Source: an uncultured Dokdonia sp.
Lineage (GTDB): Bacteria; Bacteroidota; Bacteroidia; Flavobacteriales; Flavobacteriaceae
DNA length: 64,000 bases
Direction of reading: 5' to 3'
Assembly (NCBI RefSeq): GCF_947492535.1
Contig: NZ_CANLNH010000003.1
Location: 62,001-126,000 of the forward strand
Each line of letters starts with the position of its first letter. The first letter of the stretch is position 1. A model generated the notes under the pieces. The model made no database searches. It was given only the letters and a program-made list of their open reading frames with translations, and was not told where the DNA came from. The translations under genes and the position numbers were made by a program. Below, piece after piece: positions 44,710-53,610 of the stretch.

Positions 44710-45387
44710 TTATTCGGAAGTTATTTTACCGTCTAGTAAATGAATAATTCGCGATCCATAAGCGGCATTACTTTCAGAATGTGTCGCTTGGATAATGGTG
44801 ACACCTTCCTTGTTCAATTCTGAAAATAATTCCATAATTTCTTCTCCTTGTTTTGAATTTAAATTTCCAGTTGGTTCGTCAGCTAGCAGAAGTTTTGGTT
44901 TTGAGATCAGTGCTCTTGCAATACCTACGAGTTGCTGTTGACCACCACTTAATTGTGAAGGGAACAAGTCTTTTTTACCGACGATATTAAACCGATCAAG
45001 CATATCTGCAACCAAAGCTTTACGCTCTGATGACTTTACATTTTTATATAATAAAGGGGTTTCAATATTTTCTAAAACCGTGAGTTCATCAATAAGGTGA
45101 TACGCTTGAAATACAAAACCAATATATTCTTTATAGAGTTTAGTTCTGTTTTTTTCTTTCATACTGTGAACGGGTTCTCCCAGAAAGGTATATCCTCCAC
45201 CTGTAAAATTATCTAACATTCCTATACAATTGAGTAGGGTAGATTTCCCAGAACCAGAGGGACCCATTAAAGAGATAAATTCTCCTTCATTGACTTGTAA
45301 ATCAATCTTATCTAACAAAGTAACTTTATTACTACCTGAATTTACAGTGCGTGATGCTAGGTTTACACTTAAAAGTTTTGTTTTCAT
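44710..45387 (-). CDS. ABC transporter ATP-binding protein (MacB/LolD type)
   Basis: 225 residues. Walker A GPSGSGKST, Q-loop in FVFQAYHLIDELTVLENIETPL, signature LSGGQQQLVGIARAL (Leu where Arg is usual), Walker B LLLADEPTGNL and switch His in QATHSE. The LolD/MacB subclass drives FtsX-like permeases by mechanotransmission. It is the only ATPase for eight permease genes in the same run, so it probably serves several or all of them. Confidence 0.94.
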   Translation of the reverse strand: MKTKLLSVNLASRTVNSGSNKVTLLDKIDLQVNEGEFISLMGPSGSGKSTLLNCIGMLDNFTGGGYTFLGEPVHSMKEKNRTKLYKEYIGFVFQAYHLIDELTVLENIETPLLYKNVKSSERKALVADMLDRFNIVGKKDLFPSQLSGGQQQLVGIARALISKPKLLLADEPTGNLNSKQGEEIMELFSELNKEGVTIIQATHSESNAAYGSRIIHLLDGKITSE

Positions 45388-45401
45388 TTTCTTTATTTTA
45401 T

Positions 45402-46145
45402 TTAATCTATGCGATTGATTTTTGAGTCTCCGAAGCTTACTCCTTTACTCACTTTTGCAGTTCCTTTATAATACAATGCTGCTTCGCCAAAGGCCGAAAA
45501 TTTTATACGTTTTGATGCTTGTACTCTAAATTGAGCTTCGCCGTATGCTTTAAGTTTTGACATGGTATTATCTACAGCAATAAGGTTTATTTCCCCTTCA
45601 CCATATGCTGTTATATTTTGATTTTCAGTAGTCCCTTTTTGAATAGTTAATTGACTGTCACCATAGATGTCAACATCAAAATCATTACAATTAATTTCAT
45701 TAAAAAATACTTCAGACTCTCCATAAATTTTGAGCTTAAAAGTTTCAACATCAATCAGACTTTCACAAATAATCTGTTGTTCTCCACGCAAGGATAAGTT
45801 ATCAATATCCTTATAGGTTACCTTGATGGTTAAGACTTTTCCTTTGTATATAGGGATGCTTTTCTTCATACCATTTTCAACTATTTTGTTATGTTTGGTC
45901 GTTGTTTTTGCATTATCTAAATAGACTCTAAGGGTTCCTCCATTTACTTCAATATTTACAATATCATCTGATAAGGTATTTTCTAGAATCGTTACAGACT
46001 CTTCGTTTCCTTGTACAAATGTAGTTTCTATATGAGGACTAATAATAACTTTGTTAAAAGAGGTGACATCTTTTTTTATTTGTGCACTTAGGCCTTGACT
46101 TATACAAATCAAGAGTACAATTACGATACTTTTTATAGGTTTCAT
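45402..46145 (-). CDS. GIN-domain (DUF2807) exported protein
   Basis: 247 residues with signal peptide SIVIVLLICISQGLSAQ. A beta-helix GIN domain shows repeating strands (LRGEQQIICESL, IYGESEVFFNEINC, IYGDSQLTI, AYGEGEINLIAV, AYGEAQFRVQAS, AFGEAALYY) in which the G-E/D-S/A motif recurs every ~20 residues. Such proteins are periplasmic or surface components of unknown role, often next to ABC or ECF-sigma genes. It lies 24 bases after a permease and 14 before the ATPase, clearly within the operon. Confidence 0.88.
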   Translation of the reverse strand: MKPIKSIVIVLLICISQGLSAQIKKDVTSFNKVIISPHIETTFVQGNEESVTILENTLSDDIVNIEVNGGTLRVYLDNAKTTTKHNKIVENGMKKSIPIYKGKVLTIKVTYKDIDNLSLRGEQQIICESLIDVETFKLKIYGESEVFFNEINCNDFDVDIYGDSQLTIQKGTTENQNITAYGEGEINLIAVDNTMSKLKAYGEAQFRVQASKRIKFSAFGEAALYYKGTAKVSKGVSFGDSKINRID

Positions 46146-46169
46146 ATGATGTTATTTTGATTGATTGAT

Positions 46170-48524
46170 TTATTCTGTTTTTAAACTTTTTGCTGGATTT
46201 GCAATAGCTGCTCTAATTGCCTGAAAACTCACTGTAAACATGGCAATCATAATGGCTAATAGCCCAGCTATAATAAATACCCACCAGTTGATATCTATTC
46301 GGTAAGAATAATCTTGAAGCCAATCTTGTATATAATACCAGGCTATTGGTATGGCAATTACAATAGAGATTAAAACCAACTTCAAAAAGTCTTTAGATAA
46401 TAATTTTACAATAGCTGTAATGCTAGCACCTAATACTTTACGTACCCCAATTTCTTTTCGACGCTTCTCTGCTGTATAAGTAGCCAAACCAAATAGACCT
46501 AAACAGGAAATGAATATCGCAAGAATGGCAAAAATCTGAGATAGTTCTCCTATTAATTGTTCATTTTTAAATTTAGCATCAAAAGCTTCATCTATAAAGG
46601 TATATTCAAATGGATAAGCTGGGTTATGTTTCTTCATGATAGTCTCAATATCAGAAATGGCTTTATCCAAAGGAACACCTTCTTTTGTTTTAATAAACAT
46701 ATGACGTGCGTAGCTTGGGAAATGCATGAATAATACAGGATCGCTGGCTTCATACATATTTCCATATACATAATCTTTAACGACACCAATCACTGTCATT
46801 TCATTTTCTCCTCGGGTAATAATATTTCCTATCGGATCTGTATCTCCCATCATTTTTGCTAGAGATTCAGAAATCATAACATTAGAACTATCAGCCTTAA
46901 CATTCGTACTAAACCCTCTTCCTTCTATAATTTCCATGCCTGTTGTATCAAAGAAACTCTCCGTTACATTTCTAGAAGATATTAAAACATCTTCTGTATC
47001 TGTACCTCCTTTCCAACGATAACCAGAACCATTATTCCCTCCAGATAGGAGTTGAGAATTACATAGAGTAGCGTTTTCAACAGAGCCTGTTCGAATCAAT
47101 TCTTGTTGCACTAAATCAAAATTCGGAATAAAATCGTAGTCTATAGGCATAGATAATAATTGGTCTTTATCTAGACCGAGTTCTCTGCTTTTGGCATGCT
47201 GTATTTGTTGATACACTAAAATGGTTGTAATAATAAAAACAATAGATATTGTAAATTGACCTACAACCAATCCCTTTCGTATAAAAACAGCAGAATTTTC
47301 TGTAATTTTTAGGCCTTTCAATACTTCAACTGGTTTAAAAGAGGATAAATAAAACGCAGGATATAAGCCTGCCAATAATCCACAGGTAATTGCTACGCCT
47401 ATTAATGATATAATATGAAACGGTTGCGATAATCCAAGGGTTAAGTTTTTATCGATAATTTGATTGAACTGTGGTAATAAAATAGCCAATAATATGAGAC
47501 TCACTAAGGTGGCAATAAAAGATAAAATAACAGCTTCAGAAATAAATTGTGCAATCAGTTTTCCTCTACTAGAACCCATCGCTTTACGCACACCCACTTC
47601 ATTGGCACGTCGCTCACTCCTAGCGGTAGATAAATTCATAAAGTTGATACAGGCAATCAATAAAATCACAAAAGCAATAATGATAAATAATCGGATATAA
47701 GAGATACGACCACCAATGATTTTTCCTCCTTCAAATTTGGATCGTAAATGCCAATCTTTTATAGAATGTAAAAAAGCATAGGTATTGCTGTTTTCGTCTT
47801 TTTGTTGTACTAATTGACGCACTTTTGCATCTACAGTAGCAAAGTCTACTTCAGGTGACAATTCAACAAACGTATCTGAGAAATTATTTCCATAATATGA
47901 CATCCAATCTTCTCCTTCTTGATAGCGCTCAAAAGGAGCTACCCAATCAAACGTAAAGGTGATATTTTTTGGTAAATTTTCAATAACTCCAGTGACTGAG
48001 TAATTATCCTTATCATTTATTCTAACAATCTTACCAAGTGCCTTTTCTTCTTTGCCAAAAAGTTGTTCTGCAACTTCCTGAGTTAAAACAATAGCCTCAG
48101 GATTATTGAATGCATTGGATCTATCACCTTCAATAAAATTTAGACTGAATATTTCAAGGAAATCTGGATCTACATAGCGTCCTCGTCTTATAATAGCGTT
48201 ATCTCCAACTGTAAACAAAGATTCTTGTAGGCTAGAGCGTGTGGCTCTTATAATTCCTGGAATTTCATTTTTCATGTCCTGCGCCAGAGGACCTGGCGTA
48301 GAATAGAATGTTCTCCATTCTCCTTCATACTGCTGGTTAGTTGGTACGTAAAATACTTGGTCTTGCTTATCAAAGTTTGTATTAAAACTAAGCTCATCTT
48401 CTACCCAAAGAAAGATTAAACTTGCGCAAGTAATACCTACGGCCAGACCAAAGATATTTAGAAAACTATACCCCTTATGTTTTAATAAGGATCTGATAGC
48501 TATTTTGAAATAATTTTTAAACAT
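46170..48524 (-). CDS. MacB/FtsX-type ABC permease 1 (784 aa)
   Basis: Two MacB_PCD-FtsX units. Each has a transmembrane entry helix (NIFGLAVGITCASLIFLWV; RKGLVVGQFTISIVFIITTI), a periplasmic domain and a three-helix FtsX bundle with the coupling motif (RRANEVGVRKAMGSSRGKLI; KRRKEIGVRKVLGASITAIV). It ends ANPAKSLKTE. It differs from the others by sitting on the ATPase side of a 191-bp gap containing a 16-bp-stem hairpin, so it could be expressed separately from the seven upstream permeases. Confidence 0.92.
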   Translation of the reverse strand: MFKNYFKIAIRSLLKHKGYSFLNIFGLAVGITCASLIFLWVEDELSFNTNFDKQDQVFYVPTNQQYEGEWRTFYSTPGPLAQDMKNEIPGIIRATRSSLQESLFTVGDNAIIRRGRYVDPDFLEIFSLNFIEGDRSNAFNNPEAIVLTQEVAEQLFGKEEKALGKIVRINDKDNYSVTGVIENLPKNITFTFDWVAPFERYQEGEDWMSYYGNNFSDTFVELSPEVDFATVDAKVRQLVQQKDENSNTYAFLHSIKDWHLRSKFEGGKIIGGRISYIRLFIIIAFVILLIACINFMNLSTARSERRANEVGVRKAMGSSRGKLIAQFISEAVILSFIATLVSLILLAILLPQFNQIIDKNLTLGLSQPFHIISLIGVAITCGLLAGLYPAFYLSSFKPVEVLKGLKITENSAVFIRKGLVVGQFTISIVFIITTILVYQQIQHAKSRELGLDKDQLLSMPIDYDFIPNFDLVQQELIRTGSVENATLCNSQLLSGGNNGSGYRWKGGTDTEDVLISSRNVTESFFDTTGMEIIEGRGFSTNVKADSSNVMISESLAKMMGDTDPIGNIITRGENEMTVIGVVKDYVYGNMYEASDPVLFMHFPSYARHMFIKTKEGVPLDKAISDIETIMKKHNPAYPFEYTFIDEAFDAKFKNEQLIGELSQIFAILAIFISCLGLFGLATYTAEKRRKEIGVRKVLGASITAIVKLLSKDFLKLVLISIVIAIPIAWYYIQDWLQDYSYRIDINWWVFIIAGLLAIMIAMFTVSFQAIRAAIANPAKSLKTE

Positions 48525-48642
48525 GAGGTGTTATTTTGGCTACTCGTTTTTTGATTGATGAACTTGACAACTATAAAGTGAAGATTGTGCCAAACATGTA
48601 ATCATCTGTAATTTAATTGTTTAAAAATATCCTTAACTATAA

Positions 48643-48686
48643 AAGTGTTCGATTTTGATACACTTCTTGTTCAAAATCGAACACTT
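48643..48686. promoter_or_regulatory. 16-bp perfect stem-loop between permeases
   Basis: AAGTGTTCGATTTTGA (48643-48658) pairs exactly with 48671-48686 across a 12-base loop. It lies 30 bases after the stop codon of the permease at 48716 on the minus strand and is followed there by TTTTATAG. Possible attenuator or terminator splitting the operon, or an mRNA-processing site. Confidence 0.6.
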
Positions 48687-48715
48687 AAAAAAGGTTCTCT
48701 TTGTAAAAAATAAAT

Positions 48716-51112
48716 TTATTCTGATCGCAACGAATTAATAGGGTTTGCAATAGCCGCTTTAATCGCTTGAAAACTTACGGTAGTTAAGGCAATAAGTACA
48801 ACTACAAACCCTGAAATGGCAAAAGAAAGCCAAGGCATATTGGTTCTATAGGTAAAATAATTAAGCCAACTATCTGCAAAATACCAAGCTATTGGAATTG
48901 CTATAATGATAGCTAACACCACGAGTTTCATAAAATCTCTAGACAGTAAGAGTACGATTTCAGAAATAGAGGCTCCTAGTACTTTTCGAATACCTATCTC
49001 CTTTATACGTTGTTCTGATGCAAAAGTGACCAACCCAAATAGACCCAAACCGGCAATAATTAATGCTAATACAATAAAGACATAAATGATCAATGATAGT
49101 TGCTCTTCTGACTTATAAAGTGCATCAAACGTATCATCCATAAACTCATAAGAAAAAGGAGTTGTGGTATCAAATGTTTTGTAGGTAGTTTCCAGTTGAT
49201 TAATAAGATTTGGGACGGAAGTACCTTCTTTATATTTTACATAGATTTTAGCACTTCCTAAGGTTTCTGGATACAAATTAGAAGTGGCTTTGTCATTTAC
49301 AAAAAACGCAAGAGGTTGAATAGGGCTTTCTAGAGATGTATAATTGAAATCTTTTACAACGCCTGCAATTTCTAATAATTGATTTCCAACACCCAATTTT
49401 TGCCCCCTTGGATCTGGACGTAATCCCATTTCTGAAATGGTTTTTTCATTGATAATGACCTTTCCATTATTGACGAGTGGTTTACGTTCTTTAGGTTCTA
49501 GGTACCAGGACACCCCTAATGTGTTAATGAAATTATCATCTACATTAAATGTGATCAATTGAAAAGATTTGTCTACATCAGGAGCATTGACAAAAAAGAT
49601 AGTATAGGGATCATAAATGGCATATTGAGTTAATGATGTCCCTTGTACACCTGCAATATTCTCCATATTATTTCGTAATGCGGTGGTATTGGTTTGTATG
49701 GTTTTTTCAATAGGAATAATGATAAGATTAGATCTATCCAAGCCTGTGTCTTTACTCTTCATAAAGTCCAATTGAGTACTCATGACAACCCCACAAATAA
49801 TTAGTAATACTGCAATAGAAAATTGAAGTGTAGTAAACACTTTTCGTATGGACCCGCTTCCAGAATTTTTTATGAGCGTGTTTCTAAAATTCTCGATAGG
49901 ATTAAATGAAGATAATACCATTGCAGGATAAATACCCGACACCAATACTGCAAATACAAACAATATAGTGACTGCTATGATAAACTTAAGATTTAAGAAA
50001 AATGCATTATCAATCTCTATTTCTAACAGTTGTAGAAAATAGGGTTTGATTAAAAAACTAATACTAAATCCTATTAGAAATGATATGGTTACAAAAATGG
50101 CAGATTCGATATAAAATTGCATAGCGAGGCTTTTCCGATTGGCACCGCTTATTTTACGCACCCCTACTTCTTTAGAACGTGTACTTGCTTTTGCAGTTGT
50201 TAAACTTATATAATTTGTAAGAGCTAAAAATAGAATTAATAAAGCTACTATAGGAAAAACTTGTAAGTAATCAAATCGTCCCGTATTTGCATTTATAGCA
50301 TAAGATTCTGTAAAAGGTTCTAGAAAGTATGTATTTGTAGATTCTTCAAAACTAGACCTGTCTAATTGTAGCGCAGTAGCTTCGATATCTTTTTTCTGAG
50401 CGAGTGTGTTTAATTTTAAAAATGTGACAAAACTTCCTCCTTGAAATAGAGTTTCCTCTATAAGATCTTTGGTTTTATTCATAGAAGAGAGGCTTGACAT
50501 AGACAGGACTAAATCGGTATCAATAGAGGAATTGGTAGGAAAATCTTTCATTATTCCCGTCACCGTAAATTGATAGGTGCTATCTTGTTTTATGATGATT
50601 TGTTTTCCGATAGGATCTACATTTCCAAAGTATTTTTTGGCAGTTTCACTAGTCAGTACAACAGAGAAAGGAGCTTTTAAAACATCAGATGGATTTCCCT
50701 TTACTAAGTCGAAAGAGAAAAAAGAAAATAGGTTGGCATCTGCTGCAAGAAAATTCTTTTCATAAAAGATTTCACTGCTAGTTTTACTTGTTCTAATTGT
50801 TATAGGGTCACTACTTGTATAATAACGAAAGGAATCATCAATATTTGGTGCTTTTTCTCTTAATTGAGGTCCAACAACAGCACTAAGTCTAGACATACCA
50901 ATGTTATCATTACCTATTTTAAATTTTGCTGTTACTTTGAAAATACGGTCTGCATCTGTATGAAATTGATCATAGGTTTTCTCATGAAAAACATACATAG
51001 TAATCAAAATACAGGCGGCTAAACCTAAGGAAAGTCCCACCAAATTGATAAAACTAGTAAGCTTATTTCTCCAAAAGTTTCTAAACGCTATTTTGAAATA
51101 GTTTTTAATCAT
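48716..51112 (-). CDS. MacB/FtsX-type ABC permease 2 (798 aa)
   Basis: Same two-unit architecture. Coupling motifs are TRSKEVGVRKISGANRKSLA and EQRIKEIGIRKVLGASISEI; the ISGAN form of the first is the most divergent in the set. N-terminus IKNYFKIAFRNFWRNKLTSF, C-terminus ANPINSLRSE. The periplasmic domains are clearly different from permease 1. Its start is preceded by 70 bp holding a genome palindrome. Confidence 0.92.
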   Translation of the reverse strand: MIKNYFKIAFRNFWRNKLTSFINLVGLSLGLAACILITMYVFHEKTYDQFHTDADRIFKVTAKFKIGNDNIGMSRLSAVVGPQLREKAPNIDDSFRYYTSSDPITIRTSKTSSEIFYEKNFLAADANLFSFFSFDLVKGNPSDVLKAPFSVVLTSETAKKYFGNVDPIGKQIIIKQDSTYQFTVTGIMKDFPTNSSIDTDLVLSMSSLSSMNKTKDLIEETLFQGGSFVTFLKLNTLAQKKDIEATALQLDRSSFEESTNTYFLEPFTESYAINANTGRFDYLQVFPIVALLILFLALTNYISLTTAKASTRSKEVGVRKISGANRKSLAMQFYIESAIFVTISFLIGFSISFLIKPYFLQLLEIEIDNAFFLNLKFIIAVTILFVFAVLVSGIYPAMVLSSFNPIENFRNTLIKNSGSGSIRKVFTTLQFSIAVLLIICGVVMSTQLDFMKSKDTGLDRSNLIIIPIEKTIQTNTTALRNNMENIAGVQGTSLTQYAIYDPYTIFFVNAPDVDKSFQLITFNVDDNFINTLGVSWYLEPKERKPLVNNGKVIINEKTISEMGLRPDPRGQKLGVGNQLLEIAGVVKDFNYTSLESPIQPLAFFVNDKATSNLYPETLGSAKIYVKYKEGTSVPNLINQLETTYKTFDTTTPFSYEFMDDTFDALYKSEEQLSLIIYVFIVLALIIAGLGLFGLVTFASEQRIKEIGIRKVLGASISEIVLLLSRDFMKLVVLAIIIAIPIAWYFADSWLNYFTYRTNMPWLSFAISGFVVVLIALTTVSFQAIKAAIANPINSLRSE

Positions 51113-51129
51113 GTTTCTTAGTTTTATGT

Positions 51130-51151
51130 ATACGCTTTCGCGAAAGCGTAT
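51130..51151. repeat. 22-bp genome palindrome between permease genes
   Basis: CGCTTTCGCGAAAGCG core extended symmetrically by ATA/TAT... to 22 bases (ATACG...CGTAT), in the 70-bp gap between two permease genes. Confidence 0.9.
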
Positions 51152-51182
51152 TATTCATTATTTGAAGTGTTACTGATTCATT

Positions 51183-53582
51183 TTATTCTGACCGTAGTGA
51201 ATTAATAGGATTTGCTATGGCTGCTTTAATAGCTTGAAAACTTACGGTTATCATTGTAATTATAATGGCGCCGAATCCAGCAATCAAGAATACTCGTATC
51301 GAAATGTCTGTGCGATAAGAGAACTTCTCAATCCAGTCACTCATAAAATAGTAGGCGAGTGGTGCTGCTAGCAGTAACGCGATGGTGACAAGAATGATAA
51401 AATCTTTTGAAAGCAGCATCCAGAGGTTGGTAACTGTTGCCCCTAATACTTTACGCACTCCTATTTCTTTAGTGCGCTGTTCTGCAACAAAAGATGTGAG
51501 TCCAAATAACCCTAAACAGCTTATGAGAATAGCGAGTAATGTAAATATACTAGAAAGACTTGCAATACGTTCTTCGGCAATATAGTTTTGAGCATATTCC
51601 TCATCTACAAAGTCGTAGTTGAATGGAAGGTTAGGGAAATTAGCTTTATATATGTTTTCGATAGTGGCAAGACTTTCACTAGTTGCTTTATCTGGGTCGA
51701 GTCTTAAATAATAGAACCCGCCATAGCCGCTACCGAACATATACATTTGAGGAGATACTGGCTCGTAAGCCGATTCATTAATCACGTCTTCTACGACCCC
51801 TACAATTTGCATAGGCACACTGTTAGGTCCAGGCTCTGCATCTCGAATATATTTCCCAACGGGATTTTGAATTCCCATATAGGCTACCGCAGTTTTGTTG
51901 AGAATAACAGCAGTAGAATCTGTCGTAAACTCTCTAGAAAAAGAACGCCCCTCAATAATTTTCATATCTAGGGCATCAATATAATCATAAGAAACCCCCA
52001 TTTGTGCAAGGCTCTCGTTAAAACCTAGAGGTTTTCCGTCCCATTCAAACCCTGATGAATAATTCCATATACGTGTAGAAGGACTGCTTCCCCAAGCCAT
52101 TTCAGTAACAGCACCTGAGTTTATAAACTGATTGCGCATTACTTCATATTTATTTTGAAATTCATGGCTGGATGTTGGTATTTGAACAAGTTGTGTACTA
52201 TCAAAACCTACTGGTCTATTCTTACTGTAATCTATTTGATTTTTTACAATGAGTGTTCCGATGATCAATGCAATAGATACTGTAAATTGAGTCACGACTA
52301 ACACTTTTCGCGGAAGCGAAGCATTTTTCCCCATCTTAAAAGTTCCCTTGAGTACTTTAATAGGTTTGAACGATGATAAAAACAAGGCTGGATAACTTCC
52401 AGAGACTAATGCTGTGAGTATAATAAAGACTATTGAAATTCCCCAGAATACTGGGCTAATCCAAGGAAAAACAACTTCTTTTCCTGCTAATGTATTAAAA
52501 GAGTTAATGGAAAGTAAAACCAGCCCAATAGAAATCACATATGCTAGTAGGACAACCAGAAATGACTCACTTAAAAACTGATGAATGAGTTGTCCGCGTG
52601 TTGAACCTATAGATTTTCTTATGCCTACTTCGAGTGCTCGTTTTTCAGATCGGGCAGTACTCAAATTCATAAAATTTATGCTTGCAAGGATGAGTACAAA
52701 AAGACCAATAAGGCCAAACAACCAAACGTTATCAATACGACCTCCAGTTTGCACCCCATTTTCAAATTGAGAATATAAGTACCAATCTGTCATTGGAAAT
52801 ACAAACAATCGTGGGTCAAACTTATCACCTCGTGGATCATTATCTTTTTTTACATTTTCAATACGAGCATTTACAGTTGCGAGATCGACGTTTTCTGATA
52901 ACGCTACAAAGAGGTCAAAAGAATTATAATCCCAGTTTGTATCTTGATTTTCTAACCAGCCCCATCTCGTGTTCATCCAGTGTTTGAATGGCATTATGAA
53001 TTGTAGGTTTGAAAAACTATTATTGCTAGGGATATCTTTGTAAACTCCTGTTACTTCCATGGTGTGTTCATTATTTGACACCACCGATTTACCTATGGGA
53101 CTTTGATCACCAAACATTGTTTTTGCTGTAGACTCAGAAAGTAAAATGGAGTTTGTTTTTTTTAATCCATTACGGGTTCCTTCTATCATTTCTAGACTTA
53201 AAAGATCTGGAGCATCTGCTTGCATAAAGCGACCTCTACTAGAAATCACTTCATTATCTACCGAAAGAAAGCGTCCGTTATTACGAGACGACATTACGAT
53301 ATGTGTAAAGGCATCTCCAAATTGATCTCGCAATTGAAACTCTAGCGCAAGAGGAATGGTTTCATTAGAGTGTACTTCACCATTAACTGTTTGGTGTTGC
53401 ATGATGCGAGCGATGCGATCTTTGTTTTCAAAGTGATTATCGTAATCAAACTCATCAGCTATCCATAGACCAATAATCATTGTTACAGCAAGCCCTAGTG
53501 CGAGACCAACAATATTGATAAATGAGTATACCTTATTTTTCTTAAGGCTTCTCCAAGCTATTTTTAGATTGTTCTTGAACAT
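51183..53582 (-). CDS. MacB/FtsX-type ABC permease 3 (799 aa)
   Basis: Two-unit permease, closest to the one at 60962-63361: same length, shared GVQTGGRIDNVWLFGLIG, SLPRKVLVVTQFTVSIALIIG and VEQ/AEQRTKEIGVRKVLGA blocks. This indicates a more recent duplication within the array. First coupling motif KRALEVGIRKSIGSTRGQLI, C-terminus ANPINSLRSE. Gap to the upstream permease is 28 bp. Confidence 0.92.
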   Translation of the reverse strand: MFKNNLKIAWRSLKKNKVYSFINIVGLALGLAVTMIIGLWIADEFDYDNHFENKDRIARIMQHQTVNGEVHSNETIPLALEFQLRDQFGDAFTHIVMSSRNNGRFLSVDNEVISSRGRFMQADAPDLLSLEMIEGTRNGLKKTNSILLSESTAKTMFGDQSPIGKSVVSNNEHTMEVTGVYKDIPSNNSFSNLQFIMPFKHWMNTRWGWLENQDTNWDYNSFDLFVALSENVDLATVNARIENVKKDNDPRGDKFDPRLFVFPMTDWYLYSQFENGVQTGGRIDNVWLFGLIGLFVLILASINFMNLSTARSEKRALEVGIRKSIGSTRGQLIHQFLSESFLVVLLAYVISIGLVLLSINSFNTLAGKEVVFPWISPVFWGISIVFIILTALVSGSYPALFLSSFKPIKVLKGTFKMGKNASLPRKVLVVTQFTVSIALIIGTLIVKNQIDYSKNRPVGFDSTQLVQIPTSSHEFQNKYEVMRNQFINSGAVTEMAWGSSPSTRIWNYSSGFEWDGKPLGFNESLAQMGVSYDYIDALDMKIIEGRSFSREFTTDSTAVILNKTAVAYMGIQNPVGKYIRDAEPGPNSVPMQIVGVVEDVINESAYEPVSPQMYMFGSGYGGFYYLRLDPDKATSESLATIENIYKANFPNLPFNYDFVDEEYAQNYIAEERIASLSSIFTLLAILISCLGLFGLTSFVAEQRTKEIGVRKVLGATVTNLWMLLSKDFIILVTIALLLAAPLAYYFMSDWIEKFSYRTDISIRVFLIAGFGAIIITMITVSFQAIKAAIANPINSLRSE

Positions 53583-53610
53583 AACGATTTGATTTCTGAT
53601 TGATTAATAC

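Noticed and set aside
52307-52319. CTTTTCGCGGAAG, similar to the genome palindrome
   Set aside because: One base breaks the palindrome and it simply encodes the conserved LPRKVL of a permease, also present in its paralogue without the motif.
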